Part shown: positions 29,224-39,173 of the stretch, in pieces
How the letters are laid out: each line of letters opens with the position of its first letter
How positions within the stretch are numbered: position 1 is the first letter of the stretch
DNA from: Rubellimicrobium mesophilum DSM 19309
Lineage (GTDB): Bacteria > Pseudomonadota > Alphaproteobacteria > Rhodobacterales > Rhodobacteraceae
Length of the DNA: 64,000 bases
Direction: 5' to 3'
Assembly: GCF_000600335.2 (NCBI RefSeq)
Contig: NZ_KK088560.1
Location: forward strand, 58,742-122,741
The notes under the pieces: model-generated
The model's input: only the letters and a program-made list of their open reading frames with translations
What the model was told of the DNA's origin: nothing
Databases searched by the model: none
Program-made: the position numbers and the translations under genes

Positions 29224-30181
29224 GCTCGCCCTCCTCCCGGCGCTGGCTCTCGGCGGCGCTGGGCTGGTCTCCTGGCGCGCTGGGCGGCGGGAACGGGCGG
29301 CGGTCGCGGCCTACCCGCCGGAAGGCCGCCTGATCGAGGTCGAAGGGCGACGGGTCCATGCCGTGACGCGCGGCGAGGGGCCGGACCTCGTGCTGATCCA
29401 CGGCGCTTCGGGCAGCACGCGGGACATGACCTTCGGGCTCATGGGGCGGCTCATCGACCGTTACCGGGTTACGGCTTTCGACCGGCCGGGACTCGGCTAC
29501 AGCGAGGCCGCGCCGGGGCACCTGGGCCTCTTCGACCGCCAGGGCGAGAGCCCGCAGGCGCAGGCCGCGCTCCTCCGCGCCGCCGCAGGACAGCTCGGGA
29601 TCGTGCGGCCCATCGTGCTTGGCCACTCCTATGGTGGGGCGGTCGCGCTGGCGTGGGCGCTCGGGGACCCAAAGGGCACGGCGGCGGTCGTGGACCTGAG
29701 CGGCGTGGCGATGCCCTGGCCGGGGAGCCTCGACCTGCTCTACCGGATCAACGGCTCGACCTTCGGCGGCGCCGGGCTGCCGCGCCTCATCGTGGCCTTC
29801 GCGCCCCGGCGGGCCGTGGACGCCGCGCTCGCCGCGATCTTCGAGCCCGACCCGGTGCCCGAAGGCTACGCCGAGGGGTTCGGCGTCGACATCACGCTCC
29901 GCCGCGCCTCGATCCGGGCGAACGCGCGGCAGATCAATGCCCTCCGGCCCCACATCGTCGAGATGTCGAGGCATTATGCCTCTCTGCCCATGCCGATCGA
30001 GATCGTGCATGGCGAAGCCGACATCATCGTGCCGCCGACGATCCACTCCTTCCCGCTGTCGCGGCTCGCCCCGGGGGCGAACCTCACGATGCTGCCGGGC
30101 GTGGGCCACATGCCCCATCATGCCGCCCTGGAAGTGGTCGTGGCCGCCATCGACCGCGCGCGTGTCCGGGCGGGCCTCTGA
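29213..30181 (+). CDS. Alpha/beta hydrolase
   Basis: Protein of 322 aa. An N-terminal hydrophobic helix ([17 protein letters not shown]) is probably a membrane anchor or signal. The hydrolase fold shows the oxyanion HGASGS, the nucleophile elbow GHSYGG, an acid in HGEADIIVP and the catalytic His in GVGHMPHH. No ATG or GTG precedes the hydrophobic helix, so TTG 29213, which overlaps the metA stop by 11 bp, is the best start. The substrate is unknown. Confidence 0.82.
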   Translation: MVLELALLPALALGGAGLVSWRAGRRERAAVAAYPPEGRLIEVEGRRVHAVTRGEGPDLVLIHGASGSTRDMTFGLMGRLIDRYRVTAFDRPGLGYSEAAPGHLGLFDRQGESPQAQAALLRAAAGQLGIVRPIVLGHSYGGAVALAWALGDPKGTAAVVDLSGVAMPWPGSLDLLYRINGSTFGGAGLPRLIVAFAPRRAVDAALAAIFEPDPVPEGYAEGFGVDITLRRASIRANARQINALRPHIVEMSRHYASLPMPIEIVHGEADIIVPPTIHSFPLSRLAPGANLTMLPGVGHMPHHAALEVVVAAIDRARVRAGL

Positions 30182-30232
30182 TGTTGCCGCCCGCGTTCGG
30201 CCCCCCATAGTATCCTCTGGGAGGACGCATCC

Positions 30233-31114
30233 ATGGACCTGCCGCTCGACGGCGCGATCAGCGAATACTTCAAGGACGAGGCGCCCTCCGACGTGCGCCG
30301 GCTCATTGAGGGAGCCGACAAGGACGACGTCCTGAACCCGCGCTATCCCTATCCGGAGGAGATGAAGCGCCATCAGTACGAGGAGGAGATGCACCTCCTC
30401 CAGGTGGAGCTCGTCCGCTTCCAGGCCTGGGTGAAGGAGTCCGGCGCCCGCGTCGCCATCCTGTTCGAGGGACGCGACGCGGCCGGCAAGGGCGGCTCGA
30501 TCAAGGCCTTCAGCGAGAACCTGAACCCGCGCGGCGCCCGGGTGGTGGCCCTGGCCAAGCCGACCGAGATCGAGGCCGGGCAATGGTACTTCCAGCGCTA
30601 CATCGCCCAGCTCCCCACGGCGGGCGAGATCGTGCTCTTCGACCGGTCCTGGTACAACCGGGGCGTCGTGGAGCACGTCTTCGGCTTCTGCACGCCCGAG
30701 CAGCGCGCCACCTGGTTCGAGCAGGTCGGTCCCTTCGAGGACATGCTGGTGAACGAGGGCATCCACCTCTTCAAGTTCTGGCTGAACGTCGGACGGGCGA
30801 CGCAGCTCGAGCGGTTCCTCGACCGTGAGCGCGATCCGCTCAAGCAGTGGAAGCTGAGCTGGATCGACGTGGAAGGCCTGAAGAAGTGGGACGAGTATTC
30901 GGCCGCCATCGCCGAGACGCTGATCCGCACCCACTCCACCCGGACGCCCTGGACGGTGCTGCGCGCCGACGACAAGCGGCGGGCGCGGCTCAACGTCATA
31001 AGGTCGGTGCTGACGCCCATCGACTACGGTCGCAAGGACGCCAAGGCGGTCGGCGCCCTCGACCCCAAGGTCGTCGGAGGGCCCGAGGTCGTCACCACGG
31101 GCGGAGGCGTCTGA
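30233..31114 (+). CDS. ppk2: Polyphosphate kinase 2
   Basis: PPK2-family kinase of 293 aa that transfers phosphate between polyphosphate and nucleotides. Walker A FEGRDAAGKGGSIK (about 78-91), Walker B VLFDRSWYNRGVVE and the lid region FLDRERDPLKQWKLS are complete. A single PPK2 domain of this length fits the class I type that acts on nucleoside diphosphates. ATG 30233 follows GGGAGG. A TetR-type regulator begins 2 bp after its stop and may control it. Confidence 0.95.
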   Translation: MDLPLDGAISEYFKDEAPSDVRRLIEGADKDDVLNPRYPYPEEMKRHQYEEEMHLLQVELVRFQAWVKESGARVAILFEGRDAAGKGGSIKAFSENLNPRGARVVALAKPTEIEAGQWYFQRYIAQLPTAGEIVLFDRSWYNRGVVEHVFGFCTPEQRATWFEQVGPFEDMLVNEGIHLFKFWLNVGRATQLERFLDRERDPLKQWKLSWIDVEGLKKWDEYSAAIAETLIRTHSTRTPWTVLRADDKRRARLNVIRSVLTPIDYGRKDAKAVGALDPKVVGGPEVVTTGGGV

Positions 31115-31116
31115 GC

Positions 31117-31734
31117 GTGCTCAAGCGCGGCTACCACCACGGCAATCTGCGCGAGGCCCTTGTGCAGGCCTGCCTCAAGCTGATCGCCGAGAAGGGGCCG
31201 ACAGGCTTCACCCTCTCCGAGGCCGCGCGCGAGGCGGGGGTCACGCCGGCTGCCGTCTACCGCCACTTCGAAGGGCGAGACGACCTCATCGCCGAGGCGG
31301 CGCGGCAGGGCTACGAGATCTTCGGCGACCTGCTGGAATACGCCTACTCGAACGGTCAGCCGTCCGCTCTCGCCGCCTTCGAGGCGACAGGGCGGGCCTA
31401 TCTCGCCTTCGCGCGAAAATACCCCGGGCATTACGTGGCGATGTTCGAATCGGGCATCTCGGTGCAGCGGACGCCGGAGCTCGCCACGGCCGCGCGCCGC
31501 TCGATGGAGGTCATGGAGCGGGCCGCGCGGGAGCTGTCGCAGCACATCCCGCCCGAGAAGCGTCCGCCGCCGGCGATGTTCTGGGCCCATGTCTGGGCGC
31601 TGTCGCACGGGGTCGTGGAGCTCTTCGCGCGCGGCACGCCGGGGACGCGCAGCCCCTTCCCGCCCGAGGACCTGCTGGAAACGGGGATCGGGGTCTATCT
31701 TCGGGGGCTGGGACTCATTCCACCGGACGCCTGA
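31117..31734 (+). CDS. TetR/AcrR-family transcriptional regulator
   Basis: Regulator of 205 aa. The N-terminal HTH reads GFTLSEAAREAGVTPAAVYRHFEGRDDLI, preceded by YHHGNLREAL, which is typical of the TetR group with a type-33-like C-terminal ligand domain. The start is GTG 31117, two bases after the ppk2 stop. The ligand is unknown; the position suggests autoregulation or control of ppk2. Confidence 0.88.
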   Translation: MLKRGYHHGNLREALVQACLKLIAEKGPTGFTLSEAAREAGVTPAAVYRHFEGRDDLIAEAARQGYEIFGDLLEYAYSNGQPSALAAFEATGRAYLAFARKYPGHYVAMFESGISVQRTPELATAARRSMEVMERAARELSQHIPPEKRPPPAMFWAHVWALSHGVVELFARGTPGTRSPFPPEDLLETGIGVYLRGLGLIPPDA

Positions 31735-31955
31735 AGGGACACCACGATCTGGTCAGAGGACGCAGCTTCCCCTACCCCGCCGGGCGGCCACCCAGGGACG
31801 GGATCACCATGGCAGGCAAACGTTGAGGATCTCTTAACAGCGGGAAGACGGATCGCAAAAAACCGCAACGCCGATCACGTTCACGCCGGTCCGTCCCAAG
31901 GAGATGGGGTGCCGACCGGCAAGGCCAAAGGCATCAGCGCGCCTCGGGCCTCGCC

Positions 31956-33065
31956 TCAGCGGCTCAACACAACCAGCGAACGTTCGTCCCAGGCGACCTT
32001 GGTCGGCGTTCCGACATCGAGCACCGGGCGGCCGATCAGGTTCTTCATGGAGATGGTGAGGGGCTCCTCCACGCCGGGGATACGCACGTCGTAATAGGTC
32101 ATGTCGCCGTAGTAGACGACCTCGTCCACGACGCCCTCGGCCACCCGGCGGTCCGTCGTCTCCCCGGGAAACAGCAGGCTCAGGGTCTCGGGCCGGATGC
32201 CCACGGTCGAGTTACCCTCGATCACGCCGCCGGGAGCCTGGTCAGGTTCCACGGCTCCACGGCCGAGGCCCGCCACCTCCACGACGATCCGGTTTCCCTC
32301 CATGCCCACCTCGGCCGGCAGCAGGTTCATCTTGCCGATGAATTCGGCCACGCGGCGGGAATTCGGACGACGATAGAGCGTCTCCGGGTCAGCCATCTGT
32401 CCGATCGCGCCCTCGAACATGACGGCGATGCGGTCGGACATGACGAGCGCCTCCTCCTGGTCGTGGGTGACCAGGATGAAGGTGATGCCGACGTTCCGTT
32501 GCAGTCGGATGAGCTCCACTTGCATGTTCTCGCGCAGCTTCTTGTCGAGCGCGGAGAGAGGCTCGTCGAGGAGGAGGACCTTGGGCTTCAGGATCAGCGC
32601 ACGCGCCAGGGCGACGCGCTGGCGCTGGCCACCCGAGAGGGCATGGGCGGCACGGTTGCCGTAGCCGCCGAGGCCCACCATCTCCAGCGCCTCGGCCACG
32701 GCGCGGGCGCGCTGCTCCTTGGGGCGCGGGTCGCGGCGGAGGCCGAATCCGACGTTCTCGGCCACCGTGAGGTGCGGGAAGATGGCGTAGGACTGGAAGA
32801 CCATGTTGGTCGGCCGGTGGTTCGGCGGCACGCCCGACATGTCCTTGCCGTCGATCACGAGTTGGCCCGAGGAGGGCTGCTCGAACCCCGCGATGGTGCG
32901 CAGGAGCGTGGTCTTGCCGCAGCCGGAGGGACCCAGGAGCGAGAAGAACTCCCCCTGCCGGATCTCGAGGTCGATGCCGCGCAGCGCGTGGTAGTCGCCG
33001 TAATGCTTGTGGATGCCGCGAAGCTGGATGAGCGGCGTCGCCGGCGGCTTCGATTGGACGTTCAC
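31956..33065 (-). CDS. Polyamine-type ABC transporter ATP-binding protein (PotA-like)
   Basis: ATPase of 369 aa. Walker A GPSGCGKTTLLR, Q loop NMVFQSYAIFPH, signature LSGGQRQRVALARAL, Walker B VLLLDEPLSALD and the H loop VTHDQEEAL are intact. The C-terminal third is a TOBE domain. This PotA pattern serves spermidine, putrescine or similar cations. GTG 33065 overlaps the permease stop (GTGA); the longer frame upstream is shadow. It is the last gene of the transporter operon. Confidence 0.92.
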   Translation of the reverse strand: MNVQSKPPATPLIQLRGIHKHYGDYHALRGIDLEIRQGEFFSLLGPSGCGKTTLLRTIAGFEQPSSGQLVIDGKDMSGVPPNHRPTNMVFQSYAIFPHLTVAENVGFGLRRDPRPKEQRARAVAEALEMVGLGGYGNRAAHALSGGQRQRVALARALILKPKVLLLDEPLSALDKKLRENMQVELIRLQRNVGITFILVTHDQEEALVMSDRIAVMFEGAIGQMADPETLYRRPNSRRVAEFIGKMNLLPAEVGMEGNRIVVEVAGLGRGAVEPDQAPGGVIEGNSTVGIRPETLSLLFPGETTDRRVAEGVVDEVVYYGDMTYYDVRIPGVEEPLTISMKNLIGRPVLDVGTPTKVAWDERSLVVLSR

Positions 33066-33874
33066 AGGAAGCCTCCGCTGTCCTTGAGGCCGGCGCGGGC
33101 CACGCCGCGGCGCCGGAAGTATTCGGCGATGACGAGAAGGGTGATCGACAGCGCCACCAGCAACGTGCCGAGCGCCATGATGACGGGCAGCGACTTCACG
33201 AACCGCGTGAGCCCGTAGATGTAGACCGGCAGCGTCGGGTTCGCCCCGGTCAGGAACTGCGCCAGTACGAAGTCGTCGAGCGAGATGATGAAGCAGATCA
33301 GCAGCGACGAGATGATGCCGGGGAAGACGAGCGGCAGGGTCACCAGCCGGAAGGCGCCCCACCGCGTCTCGCCCAGGTCCTGCGCCGCCTCCTCGAAGGC
33401 GGGGTCGAGGTTGGCGAAGGCGCCGTTGAGGATCGCGATGGAGAACGGCAGCGAGATGACGACATGCGCCAGGATCACCGTCACGTTGCTGAGCTGCAGG
33501 TCGAGCACCTGCCGCACCACGACGAGGAGCGACACCGCGATCACGATCTCCGGCAGGACGAGCGGCAGCATGATGAAGCCGAGGATGCCGCGCTTGCCCG
33601 GGAAGGCGGGGCCGCTCGTCGCCCGCGCGGCGCAGACGCCGAGAAGCGTGGCGATCAGCGAGTTCAGCACCGCGATGACGAGGGAATTGCGCAGCGCCTG
33701 ATGCAGCGCCTCGGTCGTCCAGAGCTCCTGGAACCAGTGCGTCGTGAAGCCGGTCAGCGGGAAGGCGATGACGGAAGCGTCGTTGAACGCGAAGAGCGGG
33801 AGCAGCAGGATCGGGGCGAACAGGAAGACAAGGTATAGGAGCGCGTAGGCCCGAAGCCATCCCCCGCGCATCAT
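33062..33874 (-). CDS. ABC transporter permease (PotC-like)
   Basis: Inner-membrane permease of 270 aa with six helices. The EAA loop is EEAAQDLGETRWGAFRLVTLP. The sequence FIISLDDFVLAQFLTG is typical of PotC, the second spermidine/putrescine permease. ATG 33874 overlaps the stop of the first permease. It forms a heterodimer with the 33871-34761 product. Confidence 0.92.
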   Translation of the reverse strand: MMRGGWLRAYALLYLVFLFAPILLLPLFAFNDASVIAFPLTGFTTHWFQELWTTEALHQALRNSLVIAVLNSLIATLLGVCAARATSGPAFPGKRGILGFIMLPLVLPEIVIAVSLLVVVRQVLDLQLSNVTVILAHVVISLPFSIAILNGAFANLDPAFEEAAQDLGETRWGAFRLVTLPLVFPGIISSLLICFIISLDDFVLAQFLTGANPTLPVYIYGLTRFVKSLPVIMALGTLLVALSITLLVIAEYFRRRGVARAGLKDSGGFL

Positions 33875-34761
33875 GAGCGCCCCCGGAGCCAGCGGCGGTT
33901 CAGGAAGAGGAAGACGAGGCTGATGATCCCCACCATGAGCATCGTCACGATGCTGAGCGCGGCACCGAGCGGCGCGTCGTTGCCCTTGAAGAACTGCGTC
34001 TGGATGGTGTTCGCGACGAGCCGTCCGCCCGCGCCGAGCATGAGCTGCGGCGTCACGTAGTCTCCGATCGTCGGGATGAAGACGATGAGCACGGCGCCGA
34101 CGATCCCGGGCACCGACAGCGGCAGCGTCACCCGCAGGAAGGTCGAGAACCGGCTCTCGCCCAGGTCCTGCGAGGCCTCGAGGAGGCTGCGGTCGATCTT
34201 CTCCAGGGCGACATAGATCGGCAGGATGGCGAACACGGCGTAGGCGTGCGCCATGGTGATGATGACCGAGGCCAGGTTGTAGAGCAGGAACTCCAGCGGC
34301 TCCCTGATGACCCCGAGCGCCTGCAGGCCCGTGTTGATGACCCCGTTGAAGCCCAGGATGACCTTCCAGAGGAAGACGCGGATCAGGTAGCTCGACCAGA
34401 AGGGAATGGTGATCAGGAACAGCCACAGCGACTTGCGCGACGGATCGACCACGAAGGAGACGAAGTAGGCGACCGGATAGGCCAGGACCACCGTGATCGC
34501 CGTCACCGTCGCCGAGACGAAGAGCGATACGGGGATCACGCCCCAGTTCTGGGCGTTGCCGAGGATGTACTGCGGCTGCGTGAAGATCGCCCGGTAGTTG
34601 GCGAGGGTAAAGGTCGTGTCGAAGTCGAGGCCGGTCTGCGTCCAGAAGCTGATCAGGACGATCGCGACGAGGGGAAGGGCGAGCAGCAGGAGGGAATAGA
34701 GGAACGGCGGCGACAGGAGCGCAGCCGTGCGCGCCTGAGGTGACCTATCGAAGATGCTCAT
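33871..34761 (-). CDS. ABC transporter permease (PotB-like)
   Basis: Permease of 296 aa with six helices. The EAA loop is LEASQDLGESRFSTFLRVTLP, and FIPTIGDYVTPQLMLGAGG is the PotB hallmark. It is the first gene of the three-gene transporter operon. No periplasmic binding-protein gene lies upstream; the next gene on that side is rpsI. The cognate binding protein must be encoded elsewhere. Confidence 0.92.
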   Translation of the reverse strand: MSIFDRSPQARTAALLSPPFLYSLLLLALPLVAIVLISFWTQTGLDFDTTFTLANYRAIFTQPQYILGNAQNWGVIPVSLFVSATVTAITVVLAYPVAYFVSFVVDPSRKSLWLFLITIPFWSSYLIRVFLWKVILGFNGVINTGLQALGVIREPLEFLLYNLASVIITMAHAYAVFAILPIYVALEKIDRSLLEASQDLGESRFSTFLRVTLPLSVPGIVGAVLIVFIPTIGDYVTPQLMLGAGGRLVANTIQTQFFKGNDAPLGAALSIVTMLMVGIISLVFLFLNRRWLRGRS

Positions 34762-34894
34762 GGAGCCGGAACGTCCCCCTCGCCCATTTGCGGCGGATGT
34801 TCAACGACTTCGCGCCAAGGTCAACGGTTAAAGACCGAATACCGCGCCAGCGACGCAAGGTTCTGTGGATCACTGACCCCTTCGGGGACGCCGA

Positions 34895-34921
34895 GGGGCG
34901 GCACCGCGCGGATGCCGCCCC
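34895..34921 (-). terminator. Hairpin after rpsI
   Basis: A 9-bp stem (GGGGCGGCA with TGCCGCCCC) with a nine-base loop lies 21 bp after the rpsI stop. No T run follows on the minus strand, so it may end transcription only weakly or protect the rplM-rpsI mRNA end. Confidence 0.4.
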
Positions 34922-34941
34922 CATGAGCCCTGCGAAGCGGA

Positions 34942-35439
34942 TCAGCGCTTCGAGAACTGGAAGCTCCGGCGCGCCTTGCGCTTGCCGTACTTCTTGCGCT
35001 CGACCACGCGGGCGTCGCGGGTCAGGAAGCCCGCGGCCTTGAGCGAGGGACGGAGCGCCGGGTCGAAGAGCTGGAGCGCCTTGGAGATGCCGTGCTTGAC
35101 CGCGCCGGCCTGGCCCGAGAGGCCGCCGCCGGTGACGGTCGCCATCACGTCGAACTGGCCGGTGACGCCGGCCACCGAGAAGGGCTGGCGCAACACCATC
35201 TGGAGCACGGGACGGGCGAAGTAGACGTTCATCTCCTTGCCGTTCACGGTGACCTTGCCGGAGCCCGGCTTGATCCAGACGCGGGCGACGGCGTCCTTGC
35301 GCTTGCCGGTCGCGTAGGAGCGGCCGAGCTCGTCGCGGACGGGCTCGCGCGGGGCGGGCGCGGGGGCGGCGTCGACGGGCGCAGCGACGGCGGCCGTGGC
35401 GGCGCCGAGCTGGTCGAAGGACCTGATCTGGTCGGCCAT
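34942..35439 (-). CDS. rpsI: Small ribosomal subunit protein S9
   Basis: Ribosomal protein uS9, 165 aa. The conserved core starts at [18 protein letters not shown] and ends with the C-terminal [17 protein letters not shown] that reaches the P-site tRNA. The first 35 or so residues are an Ala/Pro-rich extension found in Rhodobacterales S9. It starts one base after the rplM stop, the universal L13-S9 pair. Confidence 0.98.
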   Translation of the reverse strand: MADQIRSFDQLGAATAAVAAPVDAAPAPAPREPVRDELGRSYATGKRKDAVARVWIKPGSGKVTVNGKEMNVYFARPVLQMVLRQPFSVAGVTGQFDVMATVTGGGLSGQAGAVKHGISKALQLFDPALRPSLKAAGFLTRDARVVERKKYGKRKARRSFQFSKR

Positions 35440-35440
35440 G

Positions 35441-35902
35441 TTATGCGGTCCTCGTGTTCTTCGGGTTCATGGACTTGACGTCCAGGACTTCGGGCTGCTG
35501 GGCGGCCATGCCGTGCTCGGTGCCCGCGAAGACGCGCAGGTGCGAGAGCTGCTTGCGCGACAGGCGGTTGCGGGGAAGCATCCGGCGGATGGCGTTCTCA
35601 ACCACGCGCTCGGGGTGCGCGCCCTCGAGGATCTGGGCCTTGGTGCGGGACTTGATGCCGCCCGGATAGCCGGTGTGCCAGTAGAAGTGCTCCTGGCGCT
35701 TGTCACCGGTCAGTTGCACCTTGTCGGCGTTGATGACGATGACATTGTCGCCCATGTCCATGTGGGGCGTGTAGGTGGCCTTGTGCTTGCCACGAAGGCG
35801 CATCGCGACGATCGAGGCGAGGCGGCCCAGAACGACGCCCTCGGCGTCGATCAGGATCCACTTCTTCTCGATGTCCGCGGGGGTCGCGGTAAAGGTTTTC
35901 AT
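35441..35902 (-). CDS. rplM: Large ribosomal subunit protein L13
   Basis: Ribosomal protein uL13, 153 aa, with the standard [16 protein letters not shown] start and the [18 protein letters not shown] motif. It is the first gene of the L13-S9 operon; the roughly 120 bp upstream contain no gene and should hold the promoter and 5' leader. Confidence 0.98.
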   Translation of the reverse strand: MKTFTATPADIEKKWILIDAEGVVLGRLASIVAMRLRGKHKATYTPHMDMGDNVIVINADKVQLTGDKRQEHFYWHTGYPGGIKSRTKAQILEGAHPERVVENAIRRMLPRNRLSRKQLSHLRVFAGTEHGMAAQQPEVLDVKSMNPKNTRTA

Positions 35903-36019
35903 CGGGGTGTCCCAGGATTGAAGGCGGGGAGGACCCCGCGTCGGAATGCCGGGGTTATACGGATTCGGGCCGGCGCGTCAACCGCGTGGAGGAAGTTTGT
36001 TCTAGGTGGAATCAGCGAC

Positions 36020-36472
36020 TTAAGCATTGAGGTATATGATTACCTCACTCGGTCGATCCGATGGCGGGATGGAATAGGTCAGGTTCGCCCGGGCCACCGG
36101 TCCCGCCGTGCCCTCGCTGAATATCCGCGCCTCGACCACGACGAGCACCCTGCCGAACTTGAGGATCGTGGCCTCGCACAGGAGGTCGCGGCCGGGCGCG
36201 GGCTTGCGGAGGAAGTCGATGCCGGCGTTCGTCGTGACCGCGAGGGGCCGCCAGCCGATGCGGGACAGGATCGCGCAATAGGCGGCCACATCGGCCAGCA
36301 TGAACATCGCCGGCCCGCCGAGGGTCCCGCCCGGCCTGAGGTGCCGGTCCGAGACCTTCAGCCGGACGGTGATGGAATCGTCGGTCAGCGCCTCGATCCG
36401 GACCTCGTCCGCGACCTGCGGGAACTCCTGCGCCAGGAAGTCGTGAAGCTCGGGGATCTCCATCTGGGGCAT
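36020..36472 (-). CDS. PaaI-type hotdog thioesterase
   Basis: Protein of 150 aa with the hotdog-fold pattern of PaaI thioesterases: HLRPGGTLGGPAMFMLADVAAYCAIL (the long hotdog helix with its acidic residue), then ATILKFGRVLVVVEARIF. It probably hydrolyses an acyl-CoA thioester; the substrate is unknown. It starts 2 bp after the carboxypeptidase stop and is likely co-transcribed with it. Confidence 0.85.
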   Translation of the reverse strand: MPQMEIPELHDFLAQEFPQVADEVRIEALTDDSITVRLKVSDRHLRPGGTLGGPAMFMLADVAAYCAILSRIGWRPLAVTTNAGIDFLRKPAPGRDLLCEATILKFGRVLVVVEARIFSEGTAGPVARANLTYSIPPSDRPSEVIIYLNA

Positions 36473-36474
36473 GG

Positions 36475-37944
36475 TCAGAGCCCGTACAGGTCTCCGAACT
36501 TGGCTTCGAGATAGTCGAGCAGCGGTCCCTCGCTTGGGTCGAAGCCGACGGCGGTCGCGACGGTCTGACGCGGTTCGCGAAGGCCGCCGTGGCGCTGCAG
36601 GTTCTCACGCAGCCAGCCGACTGCGCGCGAGGTATCCCCGCGCGCGAGGTCGCCGTCGAGCTCCGGGACCGCGTCGCGCAGCGCCTTGTGAAGGCAGCCG
36701 GCATAGACGTTCCCCAGGGAGTAGGTCGGGAAGTAGCCGAACAGGCCCACCGACCAGTGGACATCCTGGAGAAGCCCGTGCGACGGCCGATCCAAGGCGA
36801 AGCCGAAGTCCTGGCGGAAACGGTCGTTCCAGGCGGCCTCCAGATCGGCCACCTGAAGGTCGCCCCGCATCAAGGGCTGCTCGAGGTCGAAGCGCAGGAG
36901 GACGTGGAGGTTGTACTGCACCTCGTCGGCCTCGGTGCGGACGTAGCCGTCCGACACTCGGTTGACGGCGCGATGGAACGTCTCCTCGTCCGGGACGCCG
37001 AAGTCGCCAAAGACCTGCCGCATCCGCCCGTAGAGCCAACCCGTGAAGGCGCGCGAGCGGCCGAGCTGGTTCTCGTAGATGCGGCTCTGGCTCTCGTGGA
37101 CGCCCATCGAGGCGCCCTGCCCCAGCGGCGTCAGGAAATGCCGGGCGTCGATCCCCTGCTCGTAGGTCGCGTGGCCGACCTCGTGGATGGTGGAATAGAT
37201 GCAGTTGAAGGGGTCCGTCGGGTTGGTCCGCGTGGTGATCCGAACGTCGAGGCCGCTCCCCGAGGAAAAGGGATGGACCGCCTTGTCGAGGCGCCCCCGG
37301 GCGAAGTCGTAGCCGAAGGCGCGGGCTACTTCGTTCGCGATGACGAGCTGGGCCTCCTCGGGGAAGCTGCCCTGCATCTCCGGCACTTGAGGGGCGGCCT
37401 TGATCGTCTCGCGCAGGGCCACGAGTCGCGGGCGAAGGGCGCCGAACATCGCCGTCAGCTCGGCGGAGGAGGTGCCGGGCTCGTAGTCGTGGAGCAGCGC
37501 GTCATAGACGTCGCCACCGTTCGCGATGGCCTGCCCCTCCTCGCGACGGAGGCGCACGACTTCCTCCAGCACCGGCAGGAAGGCCGCGACGTCCTCGTTC
37601 CGGCGCGCCTCGGCCCAGATGCCCTGCGCGCGCGAGGTGACGCGCGCAAGCTCGGCCGCGAGGCGGGCGGGCACGCGGAGGTTGCGCTCGTAGCGGCGGC
37701 GAATCTCGCGCAGGTTGGCGCCGGCGGTCTCGTCGCCGGCCTCGGAGGCGGCCAGCCACTCGCCCAGACGTGGGTCGGTCCGTCGGGCGTGGAGGACGCC
37801 TTCCAGCGCGGCCATCTCCTCGGCCCGCTGCGCTGCGGCGCCCGAAGGCATCATGGTCTCCTGGTCCCATCCGAGCCGGCCCATGACCTGGGCCAGGGCC
37901 TCGGTCTCGCGCTGGAAGGCCATGAGGTCGACGTAGGCAGTCAT
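36475..37944 (-). CDS. M32-family metallocarboxypeptidase
   Basis: Cytoplasmic zinc carboxypeptidase of 489 aa, the usual length for the Taq/Pfu M32 family. The zinc motif HEXXH is seen in TIHEVGHATYEQ with the downstream Glu in MGVHESQSRIYEN, and the family motifs DVRITTR and YNLHVLLRFDLEQ are present. It removes C-terminal residues from peptides. ATG 37944 overlaps the ctaA stop (ATGA). Confidence 0.94.
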   Translation of the reverse strand: MTAYVDLMAFQRETEALAQVMGRLGWDQETMMPSGAAAQRAEEMAALEGVLHARRTDPRLGEWLAASEAGDETAGANLREIRRRYERNLRVPARLAAELARVTSRAQGIWAEARRNEDVAAFLPVLEEVVRLRREEGQAIANGGDVYDALLHDYEPGTSSAELTAMFGALRPRLVALRETIKAAPQVPEMQGSFPEEAQLVIANEVARAFGYDFARGRLDKAVHPFSSGSGLDVRITTRTNPTDPFNCIYSTIHEVGHATYEQGIDARHFLTPLGQGASMGVHESQSRIYENQLGRSRAFTGWLYGRMRQVFGDFGVPDEETFHRAVNRVSDGYVRTEADEVQYNLHVLLRFDLEQPLMRGDLQVADLEAAWNDRFRQDFGFALDRPSHGLLQDVHWSVGLFGYFPTYSLGNVYAGCLHKALRDAVPELDGDLARGDTSRAVGWLRENLQRHGGLREPRQTVATAVGFDPSEGPLLDYLEAKFGDLYGL

Positions 37945-39085
37945 CGGTGCCCCCGGATGCTGGTGGGAATGGGGTGGCGGGCCAGGAAGCGGCCCCGGAT
38001 CACGAGCGTCCAGAGCAGGATCGCGCTCGCCTGGTGAGCGATGGCGACATGGAGCTGCGCCATCGACAGCACGGCCCAGATGCCGAGCAGGACCTGGAGC
38101 GCGACGGCCGCAAGGATCAGGTGGAAGGCCAGCCTCGTCGACGGATGGGGCGAGCGACGGCCGTGCAGCCAGACCACGACGGCGAGGATGGCGACGGCGT
38201 AGCCGGCCATCCGGTGGATGAACTGCACCAGCCCAGGGCTCTCGAAGAAGTTGCGCCAGAGCGGCTGGAGATCCAGCGGATCGGGCGGGAGGAAGCCCCC
38301 GGCCATGTCGGGCCAGGTCGGGAAGGCCCGGCCAGCGTCGATGCCCGCCACCAGCGCGCCAAGGATGATCTGCAGGAACAGCAGGTGCATGAGCCCCGGT
38401 CGCGCCCGAGAACAGCCTCGGCTCGCCCCTGCCGCCGGGCCGTCAGCAGCTCGGTCTCGCGTCGCGACAGGAGCAGAATGTCCCAGGCCAGGAGGCCCAG
38501 GATCGCGAAGGCGAGGCCCAGATGGGTCGCGAGTCGGTAGGAGGCGACCGAGGTCATGCCGTTTTCGAGCCCCGAGGACACCATCCACCAGCCCACGACG
38601 CCCTGGAGGCCGATCAGCACCCCGACCGTCAGCAGCCGCGCCGTCCAGCCCGACGGCAGCCGCCGGGTGGCGAGGAAACCCACGAACCCCAGGATGAAGA
38701 CGAGGCCGATCACGCGGCCGAGGAGCCTGTGGCTCCACTCCCACCAGTAGATGAACTGGAAGTCCGAGAGTGTCATGCCCTGGTTCATCAGCTCGTACTG
38801 CGGGCTTTGGCGGTAGAGGTCGAACTCCGCCTGCCAGTCTGCCGCGCCCATAGGCGGGATCGTCCCGGTCACGAGGTTCCACTGGGTGATCGACAGCCCC
38901 GAGTCGGTCAGCCGCGTCAGGCCGCCGACGAGGATCATTGCCACCACCAGCACGAAGATCAGCCCGAGCCAGAGCCGAACCCAGCGGCGGGCGTCGGGCC
39001 GTCCCCGGTCGATTGCCCCGGTCGTCGTGGCGGGGCGCTCGGAGGTGCCGACCTCCTCGAAGATGCTGCGCGGCTTGGTCGCCAT
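37941..39085 (-). pseudogene. ctaA: Haem A synthase CtaA, with two single-base insertions
   Basis: CtaA (Cox15) oxidises haem O to haem A for cytochrome oxidase. The first part (ILVGGLTRLTDSGLSITQWNLVTG, FIYWWEWSHRLLGRVIG) and the last part (GLMHLLFLQIILGALVAGIDAGR, QFIHRMAGYAV, AIAHQASAILLW) are in different frames. Removing one base near 38425 and one in the C run at 38394-38397 gives a continuous QGEPRLFSGATGLMH and a 380-aa protein, as expected for the family. Haem-ligating His residues are all present. I think these are sequence errors rather than real loss. Confidence 0.88.
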
Positions 39086-39173
39086 CCTTGTCCCCCTTGC
39101 TCCGGCAGGGGTCTAGTGCCGGGCGGCGGCCCCTTCAAGACCGGCCCTTCGGCGCCTCGCGGCAAGTTGGCCG

